Source: Sipunculus nudus
Lineage: Eukaryota > Annelida > Sipuncula > Golfingiida > Sipunculidae
Direction: 5' to 3'
Length of the DNA: 64,000 nt
NCBI GenBank assembly: GCA_026874595.1
Contig: CM049314.1
Coordinates: 33,798,229-33,862,228, forward strand
Both the position numbers and the translations under genes were made by a program. Of this stretch, positions 38,068-47,600 are shown in pieces. How positions within the stretch are numbered: position 1 is the stretch's first letter; every line of letters starts with the position of its first letter. The notes under the pieces are model-generated. The model saw nothing but the letters and a program-made list of their open reading frames with translations. It ran no database searches and was not told the origin of the DNA.

Positions 38068-38556
38068 CCTGAATTATATAGGCAGCGACTTTGAGTTTTA
38101 ATATATAATTGTGTGTTACGACACCTTATTTACCTAAATTTAAATGATAAATTTTAAATTAATTAGAATATTAAGGAAAAGCGATAATAATAAAACATTC
38201 ATAACTAATACTGTGCAACATTGAAAAACAGTCAAAATAGAATTGAAGCATAATATTTTATATAATTATACGCTGTAAATTGCTTTACAGATTTTGTTAC
38301 ACAGAAATTTAAAACAGGAATATGTTTTCAGTTAGTGCACAGACTATCCTCGCGTCACGGAAGCTCATGCATATTCAAGATTACGTCATACATATTCATT
38401 ACTTCCTCAATCCCTATACTGTAAAGAATGAAAAAACCTTTCAACGGTATATAAACTTAAATAAGGCATTGGTCTCTGAATTAGATTAAGAAAAGCTAAA
38501 TTTTTTCTTCATCAGTAAATTAGATGAGGAAGTTTGAGAAGATTTTTACGTACCAT
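22831..38556 (-). CDS. Gene C: secreted protein with three IgGFc-binding domains, long mucin segment and CTD, 1796 aa
   Basis: Twelve coding exons on the minus strand: ATG 38556-38554; 37432-37402; 36114-36091; 35763-35645; 34796-33686; 33149-33031; 32633-31529; 29073-28955; 28493-27389; 26923-25724; 24960-24722; 23046-22831. Joined length is 5391 nt, exactly 1797 codons. Signal peptide 1-~20; IgGFc modules at ~20-429, 430-837 and 838-1245; 14-residue Thr repeats 1246-1645; CTD 1646-1796. All introns are GT-AG with consistent phases; one donor (AAG/GTTGAT after exon 8) is weak. Each module is a 119-nt exon plus a ~1.1 kb exon, flanked by phase-1 introns, so the three arose by tandem duplication. 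Role, inferred: secreted multivalent adhesion or recognition mucin. Splitting into several genes is unlikely because only one ATG/signal set and one CTD exist. Confidence 0.88.
23261..23362 (-). mobile_element. ~100-bp element between (TA)n tracts, copy 1
   Basis: Contains GTTAGCTTCATTCTAAC, ATGATCGGGTTGCATCCCGTG and TTTACAGTGTTGTTTTTCTTCAG, and is bounded on both sides by ~70-bp (TA)n tracts. An inverted copy lies at 37814-37912. No coding potential. Confidence 0.6.
24130..24300 (+). promoter_or_regulatory. Promoter-like cluster (two CREs and a TATA box) in gene C last intron
   Basis: Two perfect TGACGTCA sites (24215-24222 and 24267-24274) flank TATATAAG (24249-24256) in plus orientation, i.e. 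antisense to gene C. No gene downstream on the plus strand was identified, so its meaning is open; it may drive an antisense or noncoding transcript, or be chance. Confidence 0.3.
25724..26923 (-). CDS. Gene C exon 10: 14-residue Thr/Glu/Pro mucin-like repeats
   Basis: 1200 nt (400 codons, phase 1 to 1). About 26 copies of a 14-residue unit of the type GTVEPETQPATTVA, with variants (SAATIEPETQPATT and AATTVEPVTEPATT blocks). A block of several units around 26281-26400 recurs at about 26600-26720, so whole higher-order blocks were duplicated. At the DNA level this is a 42-bp minisatellite. Thr and Pro content predicts O-glycosylation; regular Glu makes it acidic, unlike gene A's repeats. Confidence 0.9.
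27389..28493 (-). CDS. Gene C exon 9: IgGFc-binding domain 3
   Basis: 1105 nt (phase 0 to 1). Motifs: VDSALSAHGVYSL, QFPCGEYRTGRNMAPE, VQGINQMTGSADGFLAVRL, DLTGTIVTSSKPIAVYSGNE, VPPVSQHGTQFIVPPIGGRS, VSCSVGCLVVQLNKGGDGD, DPFSLVVTPIGRYRNRMSW, VSIVAPTNSAEGIRLNSA, YSTAYTE, HHSDPSVKIGVFAYGH and EAYAYPAG. Both loop cysteines are absent (NEAAQVP...Q). Confidence 0.92.
28955..29073 (-). CDS. Gene C exon 8: hairpin exon of IgGFc module 3
   Basis: 119 nt, phase 1 to 0. Encodes DDKYTYVAIFNYNVGGSPD, GICDLFFMTEAPSAVIK. Acceptor TTCTTTTTCAG is good; the donor AAG/GTTGAT is a poor match but keeps the length and phase seen in the other four hairpin exons. Confidence 0.82.
29648..30257. repeat. 305-bp tandem duplication, two identical copies
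   Basis: 29648-29952 and 29953-30257 appear identical by eye over 305 bp. They lie in intron 7 of gene C. Either a very recent duplication or an assembly artefact. No coding content. Confidence 0.9.
30490..30717. mobile_element. Element fragment ending in CATCAGGGGCAGG with poly-C
   Basis: Read on the minus strand it begins CATCAGGGGCAGGTGAAATA followed by a run of ~17 G and a GC-rich body. The CAGGGGC-type end resembles those at 14851 and 56982. The opposite end was not determined. Confidence 0.35.
31321..31398. repeat. (ATT)n microsatellite
   Basis: Two blocks of ATT repeats separated by a short A run, about 130 bp downstream of gene C exon 7 in intron 7. Confidence 0.85.
31529..32633 (-). 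CDS. Gene C exon 7: IgGFc-binding domain 2
   Basis: 1105 nt (phase 0 to 1), the same length as exon 9. Motifs: IDTALSVKQTFTLSRGSG, SFPCAEYRTLLSNKAEQKA, QGINQMMGSADGFLLLRL, DLTGTIITSDKPIAVYSGHEC, VPPVSHLGTEFVVPPVGGRD, VSCSVGCLVVQYNTGG, DPFSLVVTPVERYTNRLIW, VSIIAPTNKTGGVRMNGA, YSATYL and EAYAYPAGTTG. It keeps the first loop Cys (HEC) but has Leu at the second, leaving an odd cysteine. Confidence 0.92.
33031..33149 (-). CDS. Gene C exon 6: hairpin exon of IgGFc module 2
   Basis: 119 nt, phase 1 to 0. Encodes VTVYRYTYVAVFNYNRRGD, EGLCELYFLTEERLANVK. Same length and phases as exons 4 and 8. Acceptor CTGTTTCCAG; donor GTAAAACG. Confidence 0.87.
33686..34796 (-). CDS. Gene C exon 5: IgGFc-binding domain 1
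   Basis: 1111 nt (phase 0 to 1). Motifs: VDTALSVNGSY, SFPCGEYRTRYSNKTEKKA, HGINQLLGSADGFHALPL, DVTGTIITSSKPIAVYSGHE, VPTYLQYLDHMVSGIPPV, GKEFIVPPIGGRSENAGYL, IQCSISCLVVQYNKGG, DPFSLVVTPIERY, VSIVSPTNKTGGVRMNG, YSTTYM and SYGFPAGAAG. The two loop cysteines present in A and B (HEC...C) are Asp and Leu here. Confidence 0.92.
35645..35763 (-). CDS. Gene C exon 4: hairpin exon of IgGFc module 1
   Basis: 119 nt, phase 1 to 0. Encodes GSSTRTYVAIFNYHKGGSD, EGVCVLYVTTGHSVATVQ. The conserved Cys (GVC) and the YVAIFNY strand match exons 6 and 8. Acceptor CTTTTTTTCAG; donor GTATGTGT. An (ATT)-rich tract lies directly upstream, in the intron. Confidence 0.85.
36091..38556 (-). CDS. Gene C signal-peptide exons (ATG exon plus two micro-exons)
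   Basis: Exon 1 ends at the ATG (38556-38554) with donor GTACGTAA. Exon 2 (37432-37402, 31 nt) has acceptor TTTTTTTGCAG and donor GTGAGTAA. Exon 3 (36114-36091, 24 nt) has acceptor ATTTGTAG and donor GTACGTTT. Joined they read MVKDGRVWLALVIVAALG and onward, a strong signal peptide. The 31- and 24-nt lengths are the same as in gene A. Confidence 0.82.
36150..36440. other. GC-rich insert of unknown type in gene C intron 3
   Basis: About 290 bp clearly richer in G and C than the flanking intron, with palindromic patches (GGCCGTGATTAACGGCC, GGGGGTTCCCC, AGGCGCGCCTTT). A 102-codon minus-strand ORF (36115-36423) resembles nothing I know. It could be a SINE-like or other transposon body; no clear tRNA boxes or terminal repeats were found. 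Confidence 0.3.
37814..37912 (+). mobile_element. ~100-bp element next to (TA)n, copy 2
   Basis: Reverse-orientation copy of the element at 23261-23362: CTGAAGAAAAACAACACTGTAAA, GGGTGCGACCCGATCATCA and GTTAGAATGAAGCTAACGGC. Again the boundary is a (TA)n tract. It lies in intron 1 of gene C. Confidence 0.6.
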
Positions 38557-38691
38557 CTTAATTGTGTCTTTTGTGCGGCTTTAATGCTTCTGATTGCTAA
38601 TAAGTACTTGTGTTGTGAAACGTGGGAACGCAAGTGGTTACGTTTAGCTATCAGATAGCTCATCTTTACTAATAAAAACAAGTGACCTACT

Positions 38692-38699
38692 TATAGAAT

Positions 38700-38702
<3 letters not shown>
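38692..38702 (-). promoter_or_regulatory. Possible TATA box of gene C
   Basis: On the minus strand TATAAGTAGG lies about 140 nt upstream of the gene C ATG. Position and orientation suit a core promoter, but the area is AT-rich and no initiator could be fixed, so this is weak. Confidence 0.25.
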
Positions 38703-38751
<49 letters not shown>

Positions 38752-39539
38752 ACATATCACAGAAATATTTAGTTAAAGTCATTAAAAAATGACAATGGTT
38801 CTTTCATAGTAACCATCTGGCCTGATATATCCCATTTGAAAGTCCACAAGCAGAAAAGAGAATCATTGTTATTGTAAGAGCATACGTAATTATTCAAAAT
38901 ATATAATATCTAATGTTTAAGTATCAGGGATTTTTTAAAGGGTAATTTCTTTATCTCTTCTTATCAGCATCACTTTCTAGTCACGTGACTCTCCTTAACA
39001 ACACTCGTGACACAGATATGATCGGCCTCTACCATGTCAAACTTCTTTTCAAAGTCAATAGTATCCTCTACACTCTAAGAAAAAAGGGTTCTTTGAGAGT
39101 TCTTTGAAGAACCACGGGGTTGAGTAAAGAACCCTTGGGTGTTATGAGGCAAAACAGGGTTCTTTAAATGAAGGTGGGTTCTTTGGGATGATTTAGGGTT
39201 CTTTGAGAGGCATGAGGGTTCTTTGGAAGTGATTCTTGTAAAACAGGGTATATTAAGAGGTGATTCTATAACCTGACAAATTAAACGCTTCCGAGAGAGA
39301 AGGCGTTCCTTAGAGATATAAAGGAGTCTAAATTTAAAGGTTGAACTCAAAGATTAAAATAGTTGTATTGATAATCATTAGTGTGGTCCGAATACAGATC
39401 TACATGATATTATGATTAAGGAAATTTAAGTTATTTTTTTTTTCAATTAAATAATCATGAAGTCACTCTTACTAGAAATTTTGGTCTAGTAAAGTAATTC
39501 ATAGCTGAATTAGTTTTGGCAATTAAAGATTGTATGGTG

Positions 39540-39616
<77 letters not shown>

Positions 39617-39925
39617 TGTATTCTTTTTCAGCAGTGATATACAATCTGAATAAAAATTGGTACTCTTGTTATTTTTTTATTATTAATAATCATTATCAAC
39701 ACATTTAAAATGGAAATATGACAGACTCTAGCCAGGGTTACACAACACGGCAATCCCAATTTTCAGCATTTCAGTGCGATTGGCGTGTAGTGTAAACAGC
39801 ATTTTTCAGCTGCATTCATGTAAAAACGAGGCGACGACTCTCACTGGCGTTGCTTAATCGTAAATTGATACGCTTTCGCGCCAATCTTACAAGTGCCGGG
39901 TATTTAGAACGGTGTAAATTTAGCT

Positions 39926-39929
39926 ATCA

Positions 39930-39977
<48 letters not shown>
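39926..39977. repeat. (TATC)n microsatellite
   Basis: About 13 TATC units inside the composite element. A similar shorter tract with interruptions lies at 44604-44643. Confidence 0.9.
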
Positions 39978-39979
<2 letters not shown>

Positions 39980-41193
39980 TGTTTGTGGGGATATTTTCCT
40001 CTATTTTGGCACACCTAACTTTCTGCGATGCTGATCTAGAAAAACAGGTTTTGTCCGTCTTTATAATGCAAAAAATAAATACTCAGGGCCGCTAACACTG
40101 GGACTGTTTTAACATATACGTTTAATATACAAATAAAAAATTAATGTAAATAGACTTAATTTTTCTGTAACCTATAGACAACTTTAGGGTTACTTCAAAA
40201 TAAATCAGTACATAATTGCTGGTTTTATTTATATTGGAATGTGTATTTTCAGTTACAGGAAGAAACGTCGCAATACCAATACTAAAGTTCACTGGTGGTC
40301 AGGATGTACGCCATGATGACGAATTGCACGTGGTGGCAGTAGCTGTAATCTCACCTGTGATGACGGCTCCGTATACGTTACGATGGGGATTGCACTTGTG
40401 ATGGCGGCCTATTGGGCATATGGGTTTCAGTACCCGAAGTCACTGAGAAAGACTTTTTCTTTTTTTTAGAGGAGTTTGTGTTTGGACTTAAAAGCTCTAG
40501 GGCTGTGCCTATATCTGTTGTGAGGCTGCACACACAGCTAACGCATTAATGGACCTATTACCTATAGTGGTGTGCCGATTAATCGATTAAATCGATGATT
40601 GGTCGTTTTCTTTCAAAATCGATTGCATTTTTGCACAAACGATTAAAAATGATTATGTAAGCACATGCAAAGAATATAATCCTGTCAGACATACACAAGC
40701 ACAGGGTAATGAACAGCATTAAAATTGAACCTTACATTTATTGCCAACCATCATCCAGCTTCAAGTTGACCTTGGGTGCGGATGGATTGATGGTTTCTAA
40801 TGAAGGATGCTTTTTTTTATCCTGACATTTATGGGTTGGATATATACATGCAGTATGACTGTAAGTCAGAAAAATAATTGCTACTGGCCAATATAATATG
40901 CTGAAACCGAAAAGAAATCCTTTTTCAAATATACTATATATATAGTATTACACCCAGAGATGCAGCATATATTGCTTTAATATGATGATGATACCACCGA
41001 ACGTGATGACAGTAAAATATAATTCTTCCAGTAAAAGTTTCACCACATATAGAATATACATATTTGTGTTTTTCAACAATATGTAGCAGATTTTAAAATA
41101 ATTTTAATCTAATGACATTCAAAGACAAGCATGACATTTTAGAAACAATCAGGTTTGAAATTCTGATCTTTATTCCTTAAAGGATCTTAGAGG

Positions 41194-41260
<67 letters not shown>

Positions 41261-41288
41261 TGGTATTGCCGTGTTAGTCTGTAGATGA

Positions 41289-41412
41289 AGCGAAAGTTAA
41301 GATAAACAGTGACGCCTTTTAGATAGACTAACTAGTTTATTAACACACAAAATGTGTGTTAATAAACTAGTTAGTCTATCTAAAAGGCGTCACTGTTTAT
41401 CTTAACTTTCGC

Positions 41413-41413
<1 letters not shown>
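41289..41413. repeat. Perfect 61-bp inverted repeat with 3-nt loop
   Basis: Arms 41289-41349 and 41353-41413 are exact reverse complements, separated by AAA. They run from AGCGAAAGTTAAG to TATTAACACACA. (TA)n lies on both sides. The transcript would form a 61-bp perfect hairpin. It could be a palindromic transposon end, a small-RNA source, or a cloning/assembly palindrome. Confidence 0.95.

Positions 41414-41475
<62 letters not shown>
41414..41475. repeat. (TA)n(TG)n compound microsatellite
   Basis: About 22 bp of TA passing into about 40 bp of TG directly after the hairpin. Confidence 0.9.
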
Positions 41476-41477
<2 letters not shown>

Positions 41478-42639
41478 TTATATGTGGTTATATGAAGGGA
41501 TAATTGTAGGACATTGATTGATTTATTCATAAATATATGTTTCTTTTCATCTTTAATATATATATAAAAAGAAAAAGAGATAATAAATGGTATGATTACC
41601 TCTTAATCTTATATTATGTACATGTATATTAAGGATAATGTAACCTGTTTTGTATAGAGGCATCCTTGTGCTTCAATATATATTATTTTCAATATTTAAA
41701 TAAATGCAAATAAATATATTATTTATGTATATTATGGTATTTGTATTTATTTTTTTTTTAATCCAGTAGTCTGGACCCCATATCAGGATAAGATATTGTT
41801 TATCAGTATGAACTCAGTATCAATATGAAATCAGTATGAACAATTTTTGTAATCAGCAATAAAAGGGGGGGGGGGTATCTAATGAACCCTAAAGGTGCCC
41901 CAAAGCTCTATAAGGTTCTTTAATGAACCCTACGATCAAGAGATATAAAGTTGTTTAAACAACCCTAAGGGTGTTTTAAAGAACGCTATCATAGGGTTCT
42001 ATTAAAGAACCCTGAAAGTGTTTTAAAGAACCCTATCATAGGGTTCTTTTAAAGAACCCTTGAGGTGTTTTAAAGAACCCTATCAAAGGGTTAAATTAAA
42101 GAACCCTAGGGGTGTTTTAAAGAACCCTATCATAGGGTTCTTTAAAAGAACCCTATCATAGGGTTCTTTAAAGAACCAAATAGGGTTCCATATTTGTGAC
42201 AACGTAAAGAACCCTATTGAGTTCTTTGAAGCACCTTTCGTTCTTAGAGTTTACTATGTCAAAAGCCTTTCCAAAGTCAATGATAAAAACGCTGTATCTA
42301 CATATGCTTTATATTCAGGTACCACAGACATCTATATGTATTTAAGATGAAGCCTTTTAATATCATATTTCTCCTGTTTTATTAACTTGGTGTTATATCA
42401 TATTTAATTAATTTAATAAAATTATTCATGTTCAAAAATCTTTCTCTTCGTTGCCAAAACCTATATTTATGTCGGTTTCATGTCACACACCTACTTGAAC
42501 TCGTTATCTCTTCACAAAATTATTATTTATTTTATCTAAAGCTCGAATACACTGACACAATGACAAGAGGGAGCACTGTCCCTTATCAATGACCGGGGTA
42601 AGTACGAGTGAACTATCGTGGGAAGAGACAGGTGACGAG

Positions 42640-42735
42640 AGAGGGCGCCGCCAGCACGCAGTGCACCTTGTGACCTGACGGTTGTCACGTGAAGCCGCCA
42701 TCTTGTCACAGCCACCTGCTGTAAGCACGCCGTGT
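42640..42735 (+). promoter_or_regulatory. Possible promoter / noncoding first exon of gene D
   Basis: A GC-richer patch in AT-rich DNA with an E-box (CACGTG at about 42687) followed by GCCGCCATCTTG, a YY1-type motif often found near transcription starts, then a possible donor AAG/GTAACA near 42738. Gene D's first coding exon begins with a good acceptor at 43469, so an upstream noncoding exon is required, and this is the best candidate seen. Confidence 0.35.
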
Positions 42736-43146
42736 TAAGGTAACATGTTTATTTTTGTACCTGTTTTTCTCCTTCGCTGTCTTTGTGTGTTAACAAAAAA
42801 CAGGTTAATATTTGACTAGCAGTTAATGATTTATAAGGTCGTGTACCAGGTTATATTTTATGTAGAACCCCGACAAAGAAAGGCCTGCATTGTTACCTCA
42901 AATGTAATATTCCTGGGAGTTCCAGATTTCGCAGTAAATTAATATATGAATTTTAATCGAATCAGTTTCAGTCCCAATTCATTAGTTATGTGACAGTTGT
43001 AGAGTGTGAGTTCGGGTTATATAGCTTAATATGGAATGAGGTCCATTTTTATCATTTTATTTACAGATGATGTCTCGATGCATTTGTTTATTAAGTAAGT
43101 ATTACTGCTGTATTAGTATTGCGAATACATAGAACCAACATGTCTG

Positions 43147-43147
<1 letters not shown>

Positions 43148-43216
<69 letters not shown>
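43148..43216. repeat. (TC)n(TA)n compound microsatellite
   Basis: A TC tract of about 45 bp passes into TA, about 250 bp upstream of the first coding exon of gene D. Confidence 0.9.
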
Positions 43217-43469
43217 GACGTCTTTCATGGATATTTTTTCTTAACGCTTTCTTTCAATATAATGCCCTACTAATATAATAAAAGTATTTACTTACATAAT
43301 TTGTAAACTTTTGAATGGTTCCACTATTATATTACATAAAATTTAAAAAAAAATCAAAAGTTATAATTTTATCAGCGCAATAATTTATATAATTATATAA
43401 TACTAGCGCAAAAAAGTCACTAATTTCTAATTATAAGTAGTTAAATTTCCTTGTTTGTTTTCCCCTAGA

Positions 43470-44639
43470 ATGCCTAAAATGAAATTAACTGAATGTACTT
43501 ACAATATTTTGTCAGGCTTTTTGGTGTATTGTCACCTAAATGGTAGGTTACTTTATATACTTTTTATTCATTTATACATACAACTGGATTTGATGGGTGA
43601 CAGGCAACAACAACAAAAATGTTCTACGGATTCGCCACGGTTTTTTTTTTTTTGGCAAATGAGGTTTAGGTTTCATGATAATGGCATGAAATTTATTGCT
43701 ATCTTTTTGGAGTATATGCACTGCTTCGAGGACTGAAGCCAATTTTTGTGCAAAATTCCGAGTATAGTGTAATGAGGCGTGAATTAAAAGTTTGCGATCG
43801 CACAACTTTTTATTCCCAGTGGCCGTAGAACACTTACTTCTTGGTGTGGCCTTGATTTGCATGAATAGTTCACAATAGTGACACGAAGGATCTCTGGTTC
43901 ACGAGGAGTACAAATCTACAATTGCCTTAGAAAAACATACTGTTTTAAAGTTTCTTGTTGTATTCTGATACGTGTATGTGCTCGCGGGTATATTTGTGAA
44001 ATTATTTGCAAATGCCTTGAATATTACCCTTGATAAGGATATTGTGCGGACAGGTGAAGGTGTGCTGTGGTGACGAGGGGTAGACGTATAGGGTTATATG
44101 TCTCAAAGCAGGGAAAGCGTAATGTGACAGTGTTGGTCCTCGCAGTGGTTACGGTTAATAGACGCAGGTATACACGCCTAGATCAAGTAGTGACTGGCTG
44201 TTCGTGACGGCAGTGATGTCCGGAGGTGGACATAGGGTACACATAACGAGACAGAAGTGACGCTGGGTGACGGTGTGCGTCACGGCATTGGTGTCGGGAG
44301 GCAGGCTAATTGTTACACGTGACGAGACAGTAGTGACGTTGGTAGACGGTGTGCCTGACGGCTGTGGTGTCGGGAGGTAGACGTGGGGGTACACCTGACG
44401 AGACAGAAGTGACGCTAGGTAACGGTGTGCGTGACGGTAGTGATGTCAGGAGGGGTACACATGACGAGACAGATGACATAATTGGTGATGGTGTGCGTGA
44501 CGGCAGTGATGCCGTGATGCAGACGTAGGAGTACACGTGATGAGACAGAAGTGATGCTGGATCATGGTGTGTGAAAAAGCAGTAAAAGGGAGAAGTATTA
44601 TATATCTATCTATCTATCTCTCTATCTATCAATCTATCT

Positions 44640-44698
<59 letters not shown>

Positions 44699-47600
44699 GT
44701 TGTTTCAGTAGATCCGTTGTAGGTTTTGAGTCTGATCTTTTATTTGTGTAATTCATCACTGTATCCAACACTGGTGGGTACGCAGGTTTTGTAGCCGTAT
44801 AGGTGGAGCCACAGGTAATTGCTTTTTATTTCAGGGTTTTTCTGTTAAATACCTTTAATATCTGTATAAATTTACTTTTTACGCTATAAGTGCCTGCTGT
44901 TATTTTTTCAGTATAGTTATGCACACCTCGTATTTGCAAAAAAGGTATATTGGTATTTGTTTGTTTTGCATCACACACAATTGCCATTTCAACCCATAAT
45001 GTGACATTTATTGTAACAGTTATGTTATTACAATAAAATTTTTTAGAGGCAGGGCATCGCAACCCTTATGTAATAATTATACCAGTAGTATACATTTTAA
45101 CATTTGATGTTTAAGTAACATCGGATTTGGGCAGTGTGCTCAATAATCATCATAGTATTGCATATTATTACAAGAAAGTTATGAGAAACAAAAAAAAAAT
45201 CCAACTCCTAATGTAATTGTTATTTCAGAAGTGTAATGCCCATTATTTGCAGTGTTCAGGGATTGTCAGAAAAAAATGCATTCACAACCTCACTTATTAT
45301 ACTTGTATCTATATTATAATTGCCGGTAGTGCCACCCAACCGTCGTCGCGCTACTCCTGTGTGATCAGGCAAAAAAAAAACCCCGTGTTTAGTCTTGAAT
45401 TGTCTGGGACGATGCCAAGTGTGTCCCAAGGTGGTAATTTTCCTAAATTATCCCATTTGGGGTCTCTCGCAACGACATCTTACAGAAACCTGGCTATTTA
45501 ATGGTACCCAGAAAGGTGAAAACGACGAAGTGGGGCGGACCTATTCCAAAGCAAGAAAGGGTAATTTGCTAGCAATAATTAATATAATAAACATGTAATC
45601 TTTCAATTTGAAAACTGCATATATAAACATGTTTCCGTCATGCCCTAGCTGTCCATGGGGCGGAAGACCCGTCTCCCCCGACCCTCCAGATCGAGCTGAC
45701 GGGCGACTTCAAGACGACTGACGGGAGCTCGATCACTCAGACCTGTACAAACAAGTACGTCAGCGGCCTCCAGACAAGCGCCGTCAATCAGATCGTCCGT
45801 GTCAATTCGCTGATAGGGAGCTCTCTGTGTACCACGACCTCTGACCTCGCTCTCACCAGCGTTTCAATCTCGATCAACACTGTTGGATCAACCGTGGGTT
45901 ATATTTTTCATATGAACTAACCTACTTTTAGAAGGCACTGTAAAGTGGTTATACTGTTTTGGAATCTATGGCGTTGTTATATATTGTCCTTTCATTAATC
46001 TTAAATCAACTCAAATTCTGTTTTTTTTTGTTCGATATTTCCATTGTCATCGGTTGACCCTCCTTTCTTCCGACAGGAGATATTGTGTTTATAGCCGTTG
46101 ACTGTTTTTTTTATTTACTTAGTCTGCTAGTAATTTAAATCAAATTGGGATGAACATTTTTTTTTATTAAACAAGGGTAGGGTAACTCTGTGGAAACATC
46201 CTATTGAATTTTGGAGGATTCTTCCTAAATAAAAGACAGGGTACTTTGTTTTTGTTTCCCTACCAAGAAGGGGGGTCTTTCAATTGTATAACGGACAGAG
46301 TTAATCTGTGATATAACCAACGTGTGTGTGTGAACCGTTGCAAACGCCTACATGGAAATTTAATCAAGATCATGATAATAATTCGGATCAGGCGGTCCAG
46401 AACTTTCTGTTTTACAATATGCGCACCTTTCCCTAATTTGCTTTGCATTTATTTTATCCCTATATTCGAAGCATATCTTAACTTTTGCAGTAAGTTTTTT
46501 ATATATTTCTAATTACCTTCAGTAAAGCTTTATAGTCTCAGTGTTTCTTTTTTTATAATGTTTCGTTTTTGTTGTTTTTGTTAAATTTTCCATCGCCCCC
46601 AGCCCATCTTCATCATCTCACTATCTCGAAATTTATTTCAAAAGAAAACCCTGGCATCTTTACATCTCATGATACACAAACGCACACAAAGTTAGTAATT
46701 AGTTGTAAGCTATCGCATATTTGTTTTATTGTTAGCTTTAGCAAGCTTTCTTTTCTGTTTTACGCTTATCAGTATTATAACTAGAATACGGGTAGTCGAC
46801 AAGCGACTACGTGTATCCGCCTAAATCAGAGTGGAACGGGTGAAGTGAGGCATTGATTGAGTGGCAAGGGAAAATTGAGTGTTGCATATTAGCATGGATG
46901 TCTGCAGCCAAATTGTGTATGTAGGTTGCCCCACATACCACAAAATCCAGAAAGCCATCCAAGTTGTATACATATAAAAAATTTAAGGCAGATAAGACAA
47001 ACCACTACATGTATATGAGTGATTTTAGCCCGTGGCAGACAAACAGATGGACGCTGAGCAAAAATGGTTGCAGGTGACGCCACCAGTTTTGCGTATGATA
47101 AAGAGCTATGTGGGAACTATACACATGCAAAACTTTGGCCCAATCGGTCAAACGATTCCCAAGATATGAGCTTGGATGTCTGCTGCATAAACTAGAATGC
47201 AGGTGGCGCCACCTGTCATAAAATCAAGAGCGCTGTCGGGGATGTATAAACCTGCAAAATTTTAGGCAGATATGTCAAACCACTGCCGAGATATGAGTGA
47301 TTTTATCCCATGGCAAACAAACAGACAGGAGCTGTGCAAAAATGGCTGCAGGTGGCACCACAAGTTTTGCGTATGATGAAGAGCTATGTGAGATCTATAC
47401 ACATGCAAATTTTTAGCCCAATCGGTCAAACGGTTCCCGAGATATGAGCTTGGATGTCTGCAGTGTAAACGTGAATGTAGGTGGCGCCACCTGTCATAAA
47501 ATCAGAAAAGCTATCCAGGATGTTTACGCATGCCGAATTTCAGGTGAATTAGTCTAGTCACTGCAGAGATATGAGTGATTTTAACCCAAGGCAGACGAAC

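Larger units (their letters stand above)
39072..42250. mobile_element. Composite element with ACTCTAAGAA inverted ends and AGGGTTCTTT repeats
   Basis: The left end ACTCTAAGAAAAAAGGGTTC (39072) is inverted at the right end (TTCGTTCTTAGAGT, to 42250). The left subterminal part has about seven GGGTTCTTT motifs and the right part (41880-42250) a tandem of AAAGAACCCTATCATAGGG units, themselves palindromic. Between them lie (TA)n, (TATC)n, a GTGTGCCGATTAATCG-type end (about 40572) and the hairpin at 41289. No transposase was found. Likely a foldback element with later insertions. Confidence 0.55.

Noticed and set aside
42504-42728. 74-codon minus-strand ORF
   Set aside because: No domain, and it overlaps the GC-richer promoter-like patch of gene D; probably chance.
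45280-45335. Alternative first coding exon for gene D (ATG near 45278 with donor GTAGTG)
   Set aside because: It would end in phase 2, while the CTD exon needs phase 1; the exon at 43470-43542 fits both phase and acceptor.
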